DNA from: a bacterium
GTDB lineage: Bacteria > Desulfobacterota > Binatia > HRBIN30 > CADEER01
Assembly: GCA_030430165.1 (NCBI GenBank)
Contig: JAUIGL010000057.1
Span: forward strand, 1-41,980
Direction: 5' to 3'
DNA length: 41,980 nucleotides
Shown here: positions 1-8,506 of the stretch, in pieces
Layout: every line of letters starts with the position of its first letter
Numbering within the stretch: the stretch's first letter is position 1
Notes under the pieces: model-generated
What the model saw: the letters and a program-made list of their open reading frames with translations, nothing else
The model's database searches: none
What the model was told of the DNA's origin: nothing
Made by a program: the position numbers and the translations under genes

Positions 1-1
1 C

Positions 2-127
2 GAGTATCCGGTGATCCGTCACATGCTGAACTTGGAGACGGTGAACACGTACGAAGGGACCGAGGACGTGCACAAGCTGATCATCGGCAAGGACATCACC
101 GGCTGGGACGCCTTCGGCATCGAGTGA
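2..127 (+). CDS. gcdH: Glutaryl-CoA dehydrogenase, C-terminal end (partial)
   Basis: Only the last 41 codons are in the window; the start lies to the left. The peptide reads [20 protein letters not shown] and then [18 protein letters not shown]. This is the typical C-terminus of glutaryl-CoA dehydrogenase within the acyl-CoA dehydrogenase superfamily: the NTYEGT segment is followed by a 'VH.LI.G..ITG..AF' ending. The enzyme is a cytoplasmic flavoprotein that oxidises and decarboxylates glutaryl-CoA to crotonyl-CoA in lysine, tryptophan and aromatic breakdown. The assignment rests on the tail alone, so a close acyl-CoA dehydrogenase cannot be fully excluded. Confidence 0.75.
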   Translation, partial: EYPVIRHMLNLETVNTYEGTEDVHKLIIGKDITGWDAFGIE

Positions 128-156
128 GCGCGCACCGGTAAGGAGGGTGGAGGCAG

Positions 157-171
157 CGCGGGTCTCCCGCG
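157..171 (+). terminator. Possible terminator hairpin after gcdH
   Basis: A 6-bp perfect GC stem (CGCGGG / CCCGCG) with a 3-nt loop lies 30 bases past the gcdH stop. There is no T-run after it, so this is a weak candidate for termination or mRNA 3'-end protection. Confidence 0.25.
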
Positions 172-242
172 GTGCCGAGCTCATCGGCCTGTCCTCCGAA
201 GCCTCGGCGCAGGAGGAAGCGCCAGCGCGCACGGGAGCAAAT

Positions 243-686
243 CTACAATAACTCGGGTGGAACGATCAGGGTCGGGCAGCGGACGTGGCGGGCGACCTCG
301 TCGGCGACGCTGCCGAGTAGCTGCTTCTTGATCTTCGATCGCGTGTGGGTCGCTGTGACGACGATGTCGGGATCGATCTCTTCGGCGTAGGCGAGCATCT
401 CCTTCGCCGGCGAGCCGAGGCGGACCTCGATCTTCACTTTCGGGTACCCGTCCATGTGCTCGGCCACCACCTGGTCGAGACGATCCCTGACTCGCTTCTG
501 CGCGTCGTCGAAGTGCATCTTGCGCCCGCGGTCATCCATCATGTCGCCCTGGGCGACATGAAAGGCGTGGAAGAGATGCAGCTCGGCGCCGGCCAGGCGC
601 GCCAGCTGCGCCGCGTACCTGCAGGCGACAGCCGACTCTTCGGTGAAGTCGGAACCGACGAGAATCTTGGACCATTGGTCTGCCAT
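243..686 (-). CDS. Universal stress protein (UspA family), atypical nucleotide motif
   Basis: This 147-aa cytoplasmic protein is a single-domain UspA fold. It begins with the family's first strand (KILVGSDFTEES, Asp13) and ends with the family's last strand (RCPTLIVPP). ATP-binding members have G-2X-G-9X-G(S/T). Here the last part is kept (Gly125-Ser126) but the two early glycines are Ala112 and Thr115, in the segment ATHTRSK. That suggests a non-ATP-binding, UspA-like member; this is inference from the motif. The start is an ATG at 684-686. The gene stands alone, leftward, between gcdH and the corC-like gene, with about 200 bases upstream. Confidence 0.85.
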   Translation of the reverse strand: MADQWSKILVGSDFTEESAVACRYAAQLARLAGAELHLFHAFHVAQGDMMDDRGRKMHFDDAQKRVRDRLDQVVAEHMDGYPKVKIEVRLGSPAKEMLAYAEEIDPDIVVTATHTRSKIKKQLLGSVADEVARHVRCPTLIVPPELL

Positions 687-803
687 GGCGAAGCCTCCTC
701 TGCCGCGCCGTCGTCGAGCGCGGTCAGTGGTTCAGCAGTCCACGGCGCGTACCAACCGCGTGATGCCCGAGAACACGGGCCCGCGCCGGACGCAGGTTCC
801 GAT

Positions 804-824
804 CCCCGATAAGCGCGGTCGGGG
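804..824 (-). terminator. Hairpin downstream of the corC-like gene
   Basis: The stem CCCCGA / TCGGGG (6 bp, 9-nt loop) can compete with a longer pairing to a further ATCGGGG block at 834-840. It sits about 60 bases past the corC-like stop, read leftward. No clear T-run follows, so it is a terminator candidate only. Confidence 0.3.
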
Positions 825-882
825 CTTTCCGGGATCGGGGAATTATCGCCGGGCGTGGGGGCTGCGGCGCGCCGCGACCGGC

Positions 883-2175
883 TCAAGCGCCGGCTTCGGC
901 TTCGAGCTCGTCGACGTCCTCGGGACGCGACAGCACCTGGACCTGGTTGACGCGATTGCGGGTGAGGTCGGTGACGACGATCTCGTAGCCGCCGGCGCGC
1001 ACCGACTCGCCGCGGCGAGGCACGCGGCCGAGCGTGTTGAAGACGATGCCGGCGAGGGTATCGCCCGACTCGGTTTCGAGCTGTTCGCCGGTCTCGCGGT
1101 TGAAGTCGATCACCTTGACGCCGGCGAGCGCCTGGTAGCGGCCTTCGGCGACGCGGCGGATACTTTCCAGCTCGTGGCGGTCGAACTCGTCGCGGATCTC
1201 GCCGACCAACTCTTCGAGGATGTCCTCCTGGGTGACCAGGCCTTGGGTGACGCCGAACTCGTCCTGAACGATCGCCATGTGCACGAAGACGCGCTGCATC
1301 TCGCCGAGCAATTCCAGGATCGGCTTGCGTTCCGGTACCTTCAAGGTCGGTTTGAGGATCTTGGAGAGGCCGGACTCCTCGCCGCTGCGAACCAGCTGAA
1401 CGACGTCCTTCAGGTGGACCAGGCCGAGCACCTTGTCGATGTCGCCCTCGTAGATCGGCACCCGCGTGTAGCCTTCCGTGATGAGGTCGTCGAGGAGCTT
1501 GGTCGCCGGCGTGTCGATCGGGTGGGCGACGACCTCCGGTCGCTGTACCATGATCTCTTCGACCGTCATGTCGGCGGCGCGGGCGGCGGCGCCGATGATG
1601 CCGACCGGCGTGCTCTCGGTCGCTTCGTTCTCGTCGCCCGCCTCACGCGCCAGCCGCAGCAGCTCTTCGCGGCCGGTGATCGCGGTGCTGTCGGTGGCGC
1701 CGCCGGCAAAGCGCCGCACCATCGGTTCGACCAGCCTGTGATAGAGCGCGTGCAGCGGCCCCAGGGAGCGGTGGAAGAGGTAGAGGGGCAGCGCGACGAA
1801 GTAGGCGATGCGGCGCGGATGGCGTGCGGCGATTGCTTTCGGCAGGACTTCACAGAAGAGGAAGACGGTGATCGTCATCACCACCGTGGCGACCGCGATC
1901 CCCCACTGCGGGCCGAGCAGGGCGACGGCGAAAGCGGACGCCACCGAGGCGCCGAGGATGTTGGCGATATTGTTGCCGAATAGAATGGAGACCAGCAGCC
2001 GGGAGGTCGATCGCAGCAGATCTCGGGTCGCCACCGCGCCCGGGCTGTGGGCTTCGCGAACATCGCGCTCCAGGTCCTCCTGGCGGATGCGCAGAAGCGC
2101 CGTCTCGCTCCCCGAGAAGAAGGCCGATGCAGCGAGGCAAGCGAAGACCAGTAGGAGGTAGGCGACTACTTCCAT
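883..2175 (-). CDS. CNNM/CorC (HlyC)-type membrane transporter with CBS domains
   Basis: This 430-aa protein has the three-part layout of the CNNM/CorC family. The N-terminal DUF21 transmembrane domain (about residues 1-180) begins MEVVAYLLLVFACLAASAFF and carries the SGSETAL signature, with further hydrophobic spans around 65-140. A CBS pair (about 195-330) binds nucleotide. A C-terminal CorC_HlyC domain ends in a stretch of acidic residues. The family exports or tolerates divalent cations (Mg2+, Co2+); the substrate here is not visible. The reading frame stays open upstream to 2415, but that extension is proline- and arginine-rich junk running into the fabF promoter. The ATG at 2173-2175 directly precedes the membrane segment, so I place the start there. 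Confidence 0.85.
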   Translation of the reverse strand: MEVVAYLLLVFACLAASAFFSGSETALLRIRQEDLERDVREAHSPGAVATRDLLRSTSRLLVSILFGNNIANILGASVASAFAVALLGPQWGIAVATVVMTITVFLFCEVLPKAIAARHPRRIAYFVALPLYLFHRSLGPLHALYHRLVEPMVRRFAGGATDSTAITGREELLRLAREAGDENEATESTPVGIIGAAARAADMTVEEIMVQRPEVVAHPIDTPATKLLDDLITEGYTRVPIYEGDIDKVLGLVHLKDVVQLVRSGEESGLSKILKPTLKVPERKPILELLGEMQRVFVHMAIVQDEFGVTQGLVTQEDILEELVGEIRDEFDRHELESIRRVAEGRYQALAGVKVIDFNRETGEQLETESGDTLAGIVFNTLGRVPRRGESVRAGGYEIVVTDLTRNRVNQVQVLSRPEDVDELEAEAGA

Positions 2176-2381
2176 TCGGGGGCCCCGGCAGCGGGGGCCG
2201 CCTGGGGGAGTACACTTCGTGCCCGCGCCGCTCGGCGCTGGGCAGGGGGGGGTTCGCTGTCCACGATGCAGGTACCGTACAACCGGCCGGGCCGCGGGGC
2301 AAGTACCGATCCCGGGTTTGCCGCCGCCGGCGATCGGCGGGTTTTCGGGGTTAATTGGCCGGCGCCCGCCGGTGTGGTTGC

Positions 2382-2410
2382 TTGACCGGATTGGGGGGCT
2401 CACGTATTCC
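2382..2410 (+). promoter_or_regulatory. Sigma70-like promoter of the fabF-type gene, almost leaderless
   Basis: A -35-like TTGACC at 2382-2387 and a -10-like TATTCC at 2405-2410 are separated by exactly 17 bases. A start site 6-8 bases past the -10 falls at about 2417, next to the ATG at 2418. No Shine-Dalgarno sequence lies between, so a leaderless or near-leaderless mRNA is inferred. Confidence 0.5.
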
Positions 2411-2417
2411 GACAAAG

Positions 2418-3677
<1,260 letters not shown>

Positions 3678-3721
3678 GGGCGAGTCGCTAGTCGCGCCGT
3701 CGGGCCCGATCCGAAGTCGAC

Positions 3722-4666
3722 GTGCATCTCTTCGATCGAAAGCTCCTCTTTGTCGTCGGCAAGGGCGGGGTCGGTAAGACGACCGTCTCCTGCGCGCTGG
3801 CTTTGGCGGCGGCGCGGCGCGGCAAACGGGTTCTCCTGTGCGAGGTCGACGGCGTGTCGCGCGCGGCGCGACTGCTCGGCGTCGAGCCGGCCGAGCCGGG
3901 CGCGGTCGGGCCGGTGGTCGAGGGTGTTTCGGTGATGGGAATCGAGGGTTCGGCAGCCCTCGCCGAGTATCTCGGCATGGTGGTACCGGTGCGACGCTTC
4001 CTGCAGGCGGTCATCGCCAGCGATCTGTACCAGTACTTCGTCGCCGCGGCGTCGGGGCTCAAAGAGCTGATGACCATCGGCAAGATCTTTTTCGAGGCGC
4101 AGAAAACCGACGCGCGGAGCGGCGAGCCGACCTGGGACCTGGTCATCGTCGACGCCCCTGCCACCGGTCACGGTTTGCAGTACTTGCGGATGCCGCGCGC
4201 GGCGCGCGACGCCTTCGGCGCCGGCCTGGTGCGGCGCGAGGCCGATCGCGTGGTCGAGTTGCTCAGCGATCCGAAGCAAACGGCGATCAACCTGGTCACC
4301 ACCGCGGAGGAGATGCCGGTCAACGAGACCGTGACCATGGCCGAGCAGGTGCGCGCCGAGCTGCAAATGCCGCTCGGCGCCCTGTTCGTGAATCGCCTGC
4401 ATCTCGAAAAGTTCCGCGTCTCCGACATCGAGGCGCTGTGGCAGGCCTCGCGGCGCAGCCGTCACGCCGACAAGAAGGCGATCTTCGAGGAGGTGGCGGC
4501 GCGCGCCGAGGAGGAGAGCGGCTGGACCGACATCAACCGCCGCTATCGCAAGCAGCTGTCGCAGAAGATCGACCTCGAGCAGGTCGAGCTGCCCCTGCTG
4601 TTTGCCGAGGAGTTCGGTCTCGACCAGCTGCACGAGCTGGTCGAGGTGATCGAGGAAGCGATATGA
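3722..4666 (+). CDS. Get3/ArsA-like ATPase, subunit with the signature lysine
   Basis: A 314-aa cytoplasmic P-loop ATPase of the ArsA/Get3 (SIMIBI) class. It starts with GTG at 3722. The deviant Walker A is GKGGVGKTT (residues 13-21) with signature Lys14. The switch segment DLVIVDAPATGHGLQYL is the family's DxPxTGH-like motif. It lacks the cysteines of arsenite-binding ArsA and is half its size, so a role in arsenite export is unlikely. It is coupled to the next gene by an ATGA overlap (4663-4666), so the two ATPases are made together. Actinobacteria have a similar adjacent pair (Rv3679/Rv3680, BagA/BagB), thought to form a Get3-like heteromer; the same is inferred here. The client is unknown. 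Confidence 0.8.
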   Translation: MHLFDRKLLFVVGKGGVGKTTVSCALALAAARRGKRVLLCEVDGVSRAARLLGVEPAEPGAVGPVVEGVSVMGIEGSAALAEYLGMVVPVRRFLQAVIASDLYQYFVAAASGLKELMTIGKIFFEAQKTDARSGEPTWDLVIVDAPATGHGLQYLRMPRAARDAFGAGLVRREADRVVELLSDPKQTAINLVTTAEEMPVNETVTMAEQVRAELQMPLGALFVNRLHLEKFRVSDIEALWQASRRSRHADKKAIFEEVAARAEEESGWTDINRRYRKQLSQKIDLEQVELPLLFAEEFGLDQLHELVEVIEEAI

Positions 4667-5904
4667 CCTCGATCGCGGAGGTGATCGCCGATCATCAGGT
4701 CGTCGTCTGCGCCGGCAGCGGTGGCGTCGGCAAGACGACGACGGCGGCGGCGATCGGCTTGCTGGCCGCCGAGGCGGGCCGGCGTTGCATCGTGCTCACC
4801 ATCGATCCGGCGAAGCGTTTGGCGGATGCCCTGGGGATCTCGGATCTCGGCAACGAGCCGACGGAGGTCGCGATCGGCAAGGGCGGGACGCGGTCGGGTG
4901 AGCGCGGGACGCTGTCAGCCAAGAGCGGAGCGCTGTCAGCCAAGAGCGGAGCGCTGTCAGCCAAGAGCGGAGCGCTGTCAGCCAAGAGCGGAGCGCTGTC
5001 AGCCAAGAGCGGAGCGCTGTCAGCGATGATGCTCGACCAGAAGGGGGCGTGGGACGCTCTCGTCGAGCGCTACGCGGAATCGGAGGAAGCGCGCGAACGA
5101 ATCCTCGCCAACGCGTTCTACCAGAACTTGTCGAGTACCTTCGCGGGATCGCAGGAGTACATGGCGATCGAGCAGCTGGCGCAGCTCCACGACAGCGGCG
5201 CCTACGATCTGATCGTCGTCGACACGCCGCCGACGCACCACGCGCTCGACTTCCTCGATGCCCCGCAGCGGCTCGGCAACTTCCTCGATCGCCGGGTGAT
5301 GAAGTGGTTCGTCCGCCCGTCGATGTCGGCCGGCTGGTCCGGCTTCCAGGTGGTCAATCGAACTGCCGGCAGCCTGCTGCGGCGGCTCGAGGATGCGACT
5401 GGAGTCAAGGCGCTGGCCGACGTATCGGAGTTCTTCCACGCGATGAGCTCGCTCTTCGAAGGATGGGACGAGAGAGTCCAGCGGGTGGAGGCTTTGCTGC
5501 GCTCGCGCGACAGTGCGTTCTTCCTGGTGGCTACGCCCGAGGAGCAGGTCTTGTCCGAGGCCGACTACTTCTGCTCCAAGATCGAGGAGCATTCGATCAC
5601 GCTGCGCGGCGTCGTCTTCAACCGCGTGCAGACCGAGCTGGCGCCGCATCTCGAACGAATCGACGAGAGCGAGATCTCGTCGGTGATCGGCGATGCCATC
5701 ACCAGCCCGTCGATCTGCCGTAGACTGGTGCAGAACTTCGCTCGCTACGAGACCCAGGCGCGCGGCGACCAGCTGCGCATCGAGCAGTTCCGCGCCGACC
5801 TGGAGTCGACGCTGCCGGTTGCGTCGATCCCCAACTTCGATCAGGACCTACACGACCTCGACGGGCTGCGGCGGGTCGGTGAGTTTCTCGTCGAGGAAGT
5901 CTGA
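4663..5904 (+). CDS. Get3/ArsA-like ATPase, partner subunit with repeat-expanded loop
   Basis: A 413-aa partner of the preceding ATPase, starting at the ATG in the ATGA overlap. Walker A is GSGGVGKTT (18-26): the signature lysine of the deviant P-loop is Ser19, while the catalytic Lys24 is kept. Other family marks are TIDPAKRLADALG (about 46-58), MMLDQKG (about 123-129) and DLIVVDTPPTHHALDFLDAP (about 186-205). One subunit with and one without the signature lysine fits a heteromer. Between residues about 83 and 121 the protein is interrupted by five identical units of the type LSAKSGA, coded by an exact 21-bp tandem array. Relatives have only a short loop there. The gene ends about 55 bases before palindromic repeat copy A and faces the LapA/TPR gene. 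Confidence 0.8.
   Translation: MTSIAEVIADHQVVVCAGSGGVGKTTTAAAIGLLAAEAGRRCIVLTIDPAKRLADALGISDLGNEPTEVAIGKGGTRSGERGTLSAKSGALSAKSGALSAKSGALSAKSGALSAKSGALSAMMLDQKGAWDALVERYAESEEARERILANAFYQNLSSTFAGSQEYMAIEQLAQLHDSGAYDLIVVDTPPTHHALDFLDAPQRLGNFLDRRVMKWFVRPSMSAGWSGFQVVNRTAGSLLRRLEDATGVKALADVSEFFHAMSSLFEGWDERVQRVEALLRSRDSAFFLVATPEEQVLSEADYFCSKIEEHSITLRGVVFNRVQTELAPHLERIDESEISSVIGDAITSPSICRRLVQNFARYETQARGDQLRIEQFRADLESTLPVASIPNFDQDLHDLDGLRRVGEFLVEEV
4911..5024 (+). repeat. In-frame 21-bp tandem array inside the second Get3-like gene
   Basis: Five perfect copies of a 21-base unit run from 4911 to 5015 (unit starts 4911, 4932, 4953, 4974, 4995), plus the first 9 bases of a sixth to 5024. The unit GCTGTCAGCCAAGAGCGGAG (plus C) encodes Ala-Leu-Ser-Ala-Lys-Ser-Gly. 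The copies have no substitutions, which points to recent expansion. The length is a multiple of three, so the frame is kept for any copy number. Confidence 0.95.
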
Positions 5905-5958
5905 CAGTGGGCGCTCTCGCGGAGATCGCTGCCTCGAAGTACTGCGCGGCTCACTTTC

Positions 5959-6057
5959 TATCCACAGATTTCACAGATTTCACAGATTTTGCGTTCGGGT
6001 TTCTCGGTTACACGAGGCTGAAAACCCAATCTGCGAAATCTGCGTAATCTGTGGATA
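5959..6057. repeat. Palindromic intergenic repeat, copy A
   Basis: A 99-bp inverted repeat between two convergent genes. The left arm starts TATCCACAGATT and has three 9-bp units ending in CAGATT. The right arm mirrors it with AATCTGCGA, AATCTGCGT and AATCTGTGG. The 30-bp arms match at about 27 positions. The right end gives TGTGGATAA (6050-6058), a perfect DnaA-box consensus on the minus strand. Related copies are at 9859-10042, 39178-39274 and 39354-39450. Confidence 0.9.
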
Positions 6058-6139
6058 AAAAATGAGCCACCGGCAGTCGATAGTGCCGCAACTGTCGAGT
6101 GACGACTCCGCGTCGTGGCGGAGGGGGGCCGGCGGATGT

Positions 6140-7309
6140 TCAGCCGGCGAGGGGGCGTAGGGTTTGCCAGGCGCGCTCGTGGTCGCCGCGCTTTTCGTGG
6201 AGGTCGGCCCAGGTTGCCTGCACCGAGGGGTGGGTGGCGTTGGTGATGGCCTCGAGCTCTTTCTGGGCGGTTTCCAGAGCATCGTCCTCGATGGCGATCC
6301 GCGCCCGCAGCATGTGGACCGCGTCGGGGTCGAGCGCATCGGCGTGCTTGTTGATCAAGCTGAGGACACGCTGGCGTCCGGCGGGATCGTTGAGTCGCGC
6401 CAGCAGTCGGTTCGCCAGCGAGAGACTGGGCTCGCGCTTGAAGGCGCGTTCCCAGATCCGAGTCGCCTCGAACGAATGCTCCTGGGCGACCATCTCGTCC
6501 CCCAGGCTCTCGATCGCCGGGGCGTAGTCCCGGTGCTCTTCGAGAAGAGCCTCGAGCGCCTTGCGCCGTTCGGCGGTGGTCGCCAGTTGCAGCGCCGCGC
6601 GGTAGCGGAAGTCGCGCAAGCGGTCGCGTTCGTCGTTGATACTCTCCGAGCTGGCGAGCTGGCTGATGTACTCGGTCTGTGTCTCGACGGCCTCGGCCCA
6701 GCGGCCACAGGCCTGGTAGAGGTCGCGCAGGGCCACCAGCACACGCGCTGCGCGGGGGTACTGGACTCGCACCGTCTCGAGCATGCGCATCGCTTCGTCG
6801 GGGCTGCCGCTACTCGCCAACGTTTGGCCGAGCGCGAAGCGCAGGTCGGGATCGGCCGGCGACTCGGCGACGGCGTCTTCGAGCACCTGGCGCGCGGCGT
6901 GGTGCTCACCGGTTTCGGTGTAACTCGCCGCCAGCGCGACGGCCGCTTCGCGGTTGCCGGGGTCGCGCCGCCAGGCCTTCTTCAACACCGCGCGGCTGCG
7001 ATCGGTCTCGCCGCTCCAGGCGAGCGCGGCGCCGCTTTCGTTGAGCTCTTCGACCTGCGCGTCGTGGCGCGCCTTGCGTCGCTCGCTCCAGGTGGCGAGA
7101 CGGTGATTGAGTTGTTGCACCGCGACGGCGACGACCGCGATCAGCACTCCGACCACCATCGTTCCCACCAGCAGCAGGCCGAGCGGCAGGCGGAAGGTGG
7201 TGTCGGGACTCAGGTGGAAGTCGACCTCGGTCGGATTGAGGAAGAACGCGAGGGCAACGAATGCCACGAGGAAGGCGACCGCTGCTGCAAGTCCGAGGGA
7301 ACGTCTCAT
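6140..7309 (-). CDS. LapA-like membrane domain fused to TPR repeats (LapB-like)
   Basis: A 389-aa inner-membrane protein. Two hydrophobic spans (about 5-24 and 43-64) flank a short loop with NPTEVDFHL, as in LapA (DUF1049). The rest, about 90-385, is helical with tetratricopeptide repeats, as in LapB/YciM. In E. coli, LapA and LapB are separate proteins that control LpxC turnover and so lipopolysaccharide synthesis; here one chain has both kinds of segment. The C-terminal rubredoxin-like CxxC zinc motifs of LapB are missing: the protein ends in TPR sequence without cysteines. So LapB-type function is only suggested. It is the last gene of the run from rplU, 69 bases after rsfS. Confidence 0.65.
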   Translation of the reverse strand: MRRSLGLAAAVAFLVAFVALAFFLNPTEVDFHLSPDTTFRLPLGLLLVGTMVVGVLIAVVAVAVQQLNHRLATWSERRKARHDAQVEELNESGAALAWSGETDRSRAVLKKAWRRDPGNREAAVALAASYTETGEHHAARQVLEDAVAESPADPDLRFALGQTLASSGSPDEAMRMLETVRVQYPRAARVLVALRDLYQACGRWAEAVETQTEYISQLASSESINDERDRLRDFRYRAALQLATTAERRKALEALLEEHRDYAPAIESLGDEMVAQEHSFEATRIWERAFKREPSLSLANRLLARLNDPAGRQRVLSLINKHADALDPDAVHMLRARIAIEDDALETAQKELEAITNATHPSVQATWADLHEKRGDHERAWQTLRPLAG

Positions 7310-7378
7310 ATCGATCGACGTGGTTATCGCGGCGCGGCTACCGAGCGCAAGTCCTCGAACCGCGGAGCAGCGTCCGCC

Positions 7379-7780
7379 TCACGGTAGCGCGCCGACCAAA
7401 CGCAGGTCCTCGGCTTGGCTGCGGTAGGGCTCGGGTAGGGTGACGACGGTCGCCCGCGCCCACAGGCGCTCGAGGTCGTAGAATTCGCGCACCTCGTCGA
7501 GGAAGATGTGAACGGCGACGTCGCCGTAGTCCATCAGGATCCACTGCCCGGTGTTGAACCCCTCGACCAGGCTCGGCCGCACGCCGACCTCGGCGAGGTT
7601 CTGGCGGATGCTCTCGGCGATCGCTTGCGCCTGGCGATCGGAACGAGCGGTGCAGATGAGAAAGTAGTCGGCCAGGGAGCTGAGCTCGGCGATGTCGAGC
7701 AGCAGCAGATCGTAGGCCTTGCGGTCGAGGGCGTAGCGCACCGCGAGCAGCGCGACTTCTCGAGATCCGAGTGTGCTCAA
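7379..7780 (-). CDS. rsfS: Ribosomal silencing factor RsfS
   Basis: RsfS (YbeB/Iojap family) binds ribosomal protein L14 and keeps the subunits apart in poor growth conditions. The 133-aa product has the family core: ALDRKAYDLLLLDI, then the SSLADYFLICTA segment, the GQWILMDYGDVAVHIF segment and REFYDLERLW. I place the start at a TTG (7778-7780). It overlaps the nadD stop as TTGA and has GGAAG nine bases upstream, so translation is probably coupled to nadD. The frame is open further upstream but that part is nadD in another frame. The C-terminal 15 residues after ERLW run beyond the shortest family members. Confidence 0.9.
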   Translation of the reverse strand: MSTLGSREVALLAVRYALDRKAYDLLLLDIAELSSLADYFLICTARSDRQAQAIAESIRQNLAEVGVRPSLVEGFNTGQWILMDYGDVAVHIFLDEVREFYDLERLWARATVVTLPEPYRSQAEDLRLVGALP

Positions 7781-8454
7781 GAGCGAGATCTTCCGGCGCG
7801 GTAGAGGCCTTCGCGCTCGATATAGCGCTCGACGGCAGGCGGCAGCAGGTAGCGAATCGATCGTCCGGCTCGGACGCGCTCGCGGATGTCGGTTGCTGCG
7901 ATGTCGAGTGCTGTTACGGACAAGAAAGAAACCCGATTCCCATTGCGACACAGGGCTACGTTTCGCTGCGGAGAGTACCGAAAATCGCTCCGCACGGCAA
8001 CGGGTAGCATCTGGCGCGGCGGCTCGAGCGGAACCGTCGGCCGGGTGACGACGGCGATGTCGGCGGCGGCGAAAATCGCCCGGTAATCCTTCCAGGTGTC
8101 GATCTCGCGGAAGGCGTCGAGCCCCATCAAAAGCACCAATCGGTTGCGCGGATGGCGTTGCCGCAGCTGGCGCAGGGTGTCGATCGTGTACGATCGGCCC
8201 TGGCGCCCGACCTCGATCTTCGAGACCTGGAAGCCCTCGTTGCCGCGCACTGCCAGCCGCACCATGGCGACCCGATGCGCCGCCGGGGTGATCGTTTTCC
8301 CGCGCTTGTGCGGCGGATCGGCGGCGGGAACCAGTAGCAGGCGCTCGAGACCGAGGAGCTCGCGAGCTTCTTCGGCGACGCGCAGATGGGCGAAGTGGAT
8401 CGGGTCGAAAGTGCCGCCGAAGATGCCGATTGCCGGTGCGGACTCAGCCTGCAT
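7777..8454 (-). CDS. nadD: Nicotinate-nucleotide adenylyltransferase NadD
   Basis: A 225-aa cytoplasmic enzyme that joins nicotinate mononucleotide and ATP to give deamido-NAD in NAD synthesis. The nucleotidyl-transfer motif is GIFGGTFDPIHFAHLRVAEE near residue 10-28, with the (H/T)xGH box written HFAH; Ala for Gly is seen in other NadD proteins. The family's PPHKRG and the C-terminal DIRERVRAGRSIRYLLP motif are present. ATG start at 8452-8454. It lies between proA and rsfS, its usual position in many bacteria, and its stop overlaps the rsfS start. Confidence 0.93.
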   Translation of the reverse strand: MQAESAPAIGIFGGTFDPIHFAHLRVAEEARELLGLERLLLVPAADPPHKRGKTITPAAHRVAMVRLAVRGNEGFQVSKIEVGRQGRSYTIDTLRQLRQRHPRNRLVLLMGLDAFREIDTWKDYRAIFAAADIAVVTRPTVPLEPPRQMLPVAVRSDFRYSPQRNVALCRNGNRVSFLSVTALDIAATDIRERVRAGRSIRYLLPPAVERYIEREGLYRAGRSRS

Positions 8455-8506
8455 ATCTCACCGGGTTTGGGTCCTGGTCGGGGCGCCGGAGCAAGGCCCG
8501 GCGTTC

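Noticed and set aside
643..1983. Long plus-strand open frame opposite the corC-like gene
   Set aside because: It is the antisense shadow of a clear gene in GC-rich DNA and has no recognisable protein features.
4911..5024. CRISPR-like array
   Set aside because: The 21-bp units are directly adjacent without spacers and lie inside a coding frame.
3722..5904. Arsenite export ATPase (ArsA)
   Set aside because: Both proteins are single-domain, lack the arsenite-binding cysteines and have no arsB, arsC or arsR nearby; a Get3-like role fits better.
5959..6058. Replication origin (DnaA box)
   Set aside because: There is only one perfect box per copy, no AT-rich unwinding region, and no dnaA, dnaN or parAB gene near.
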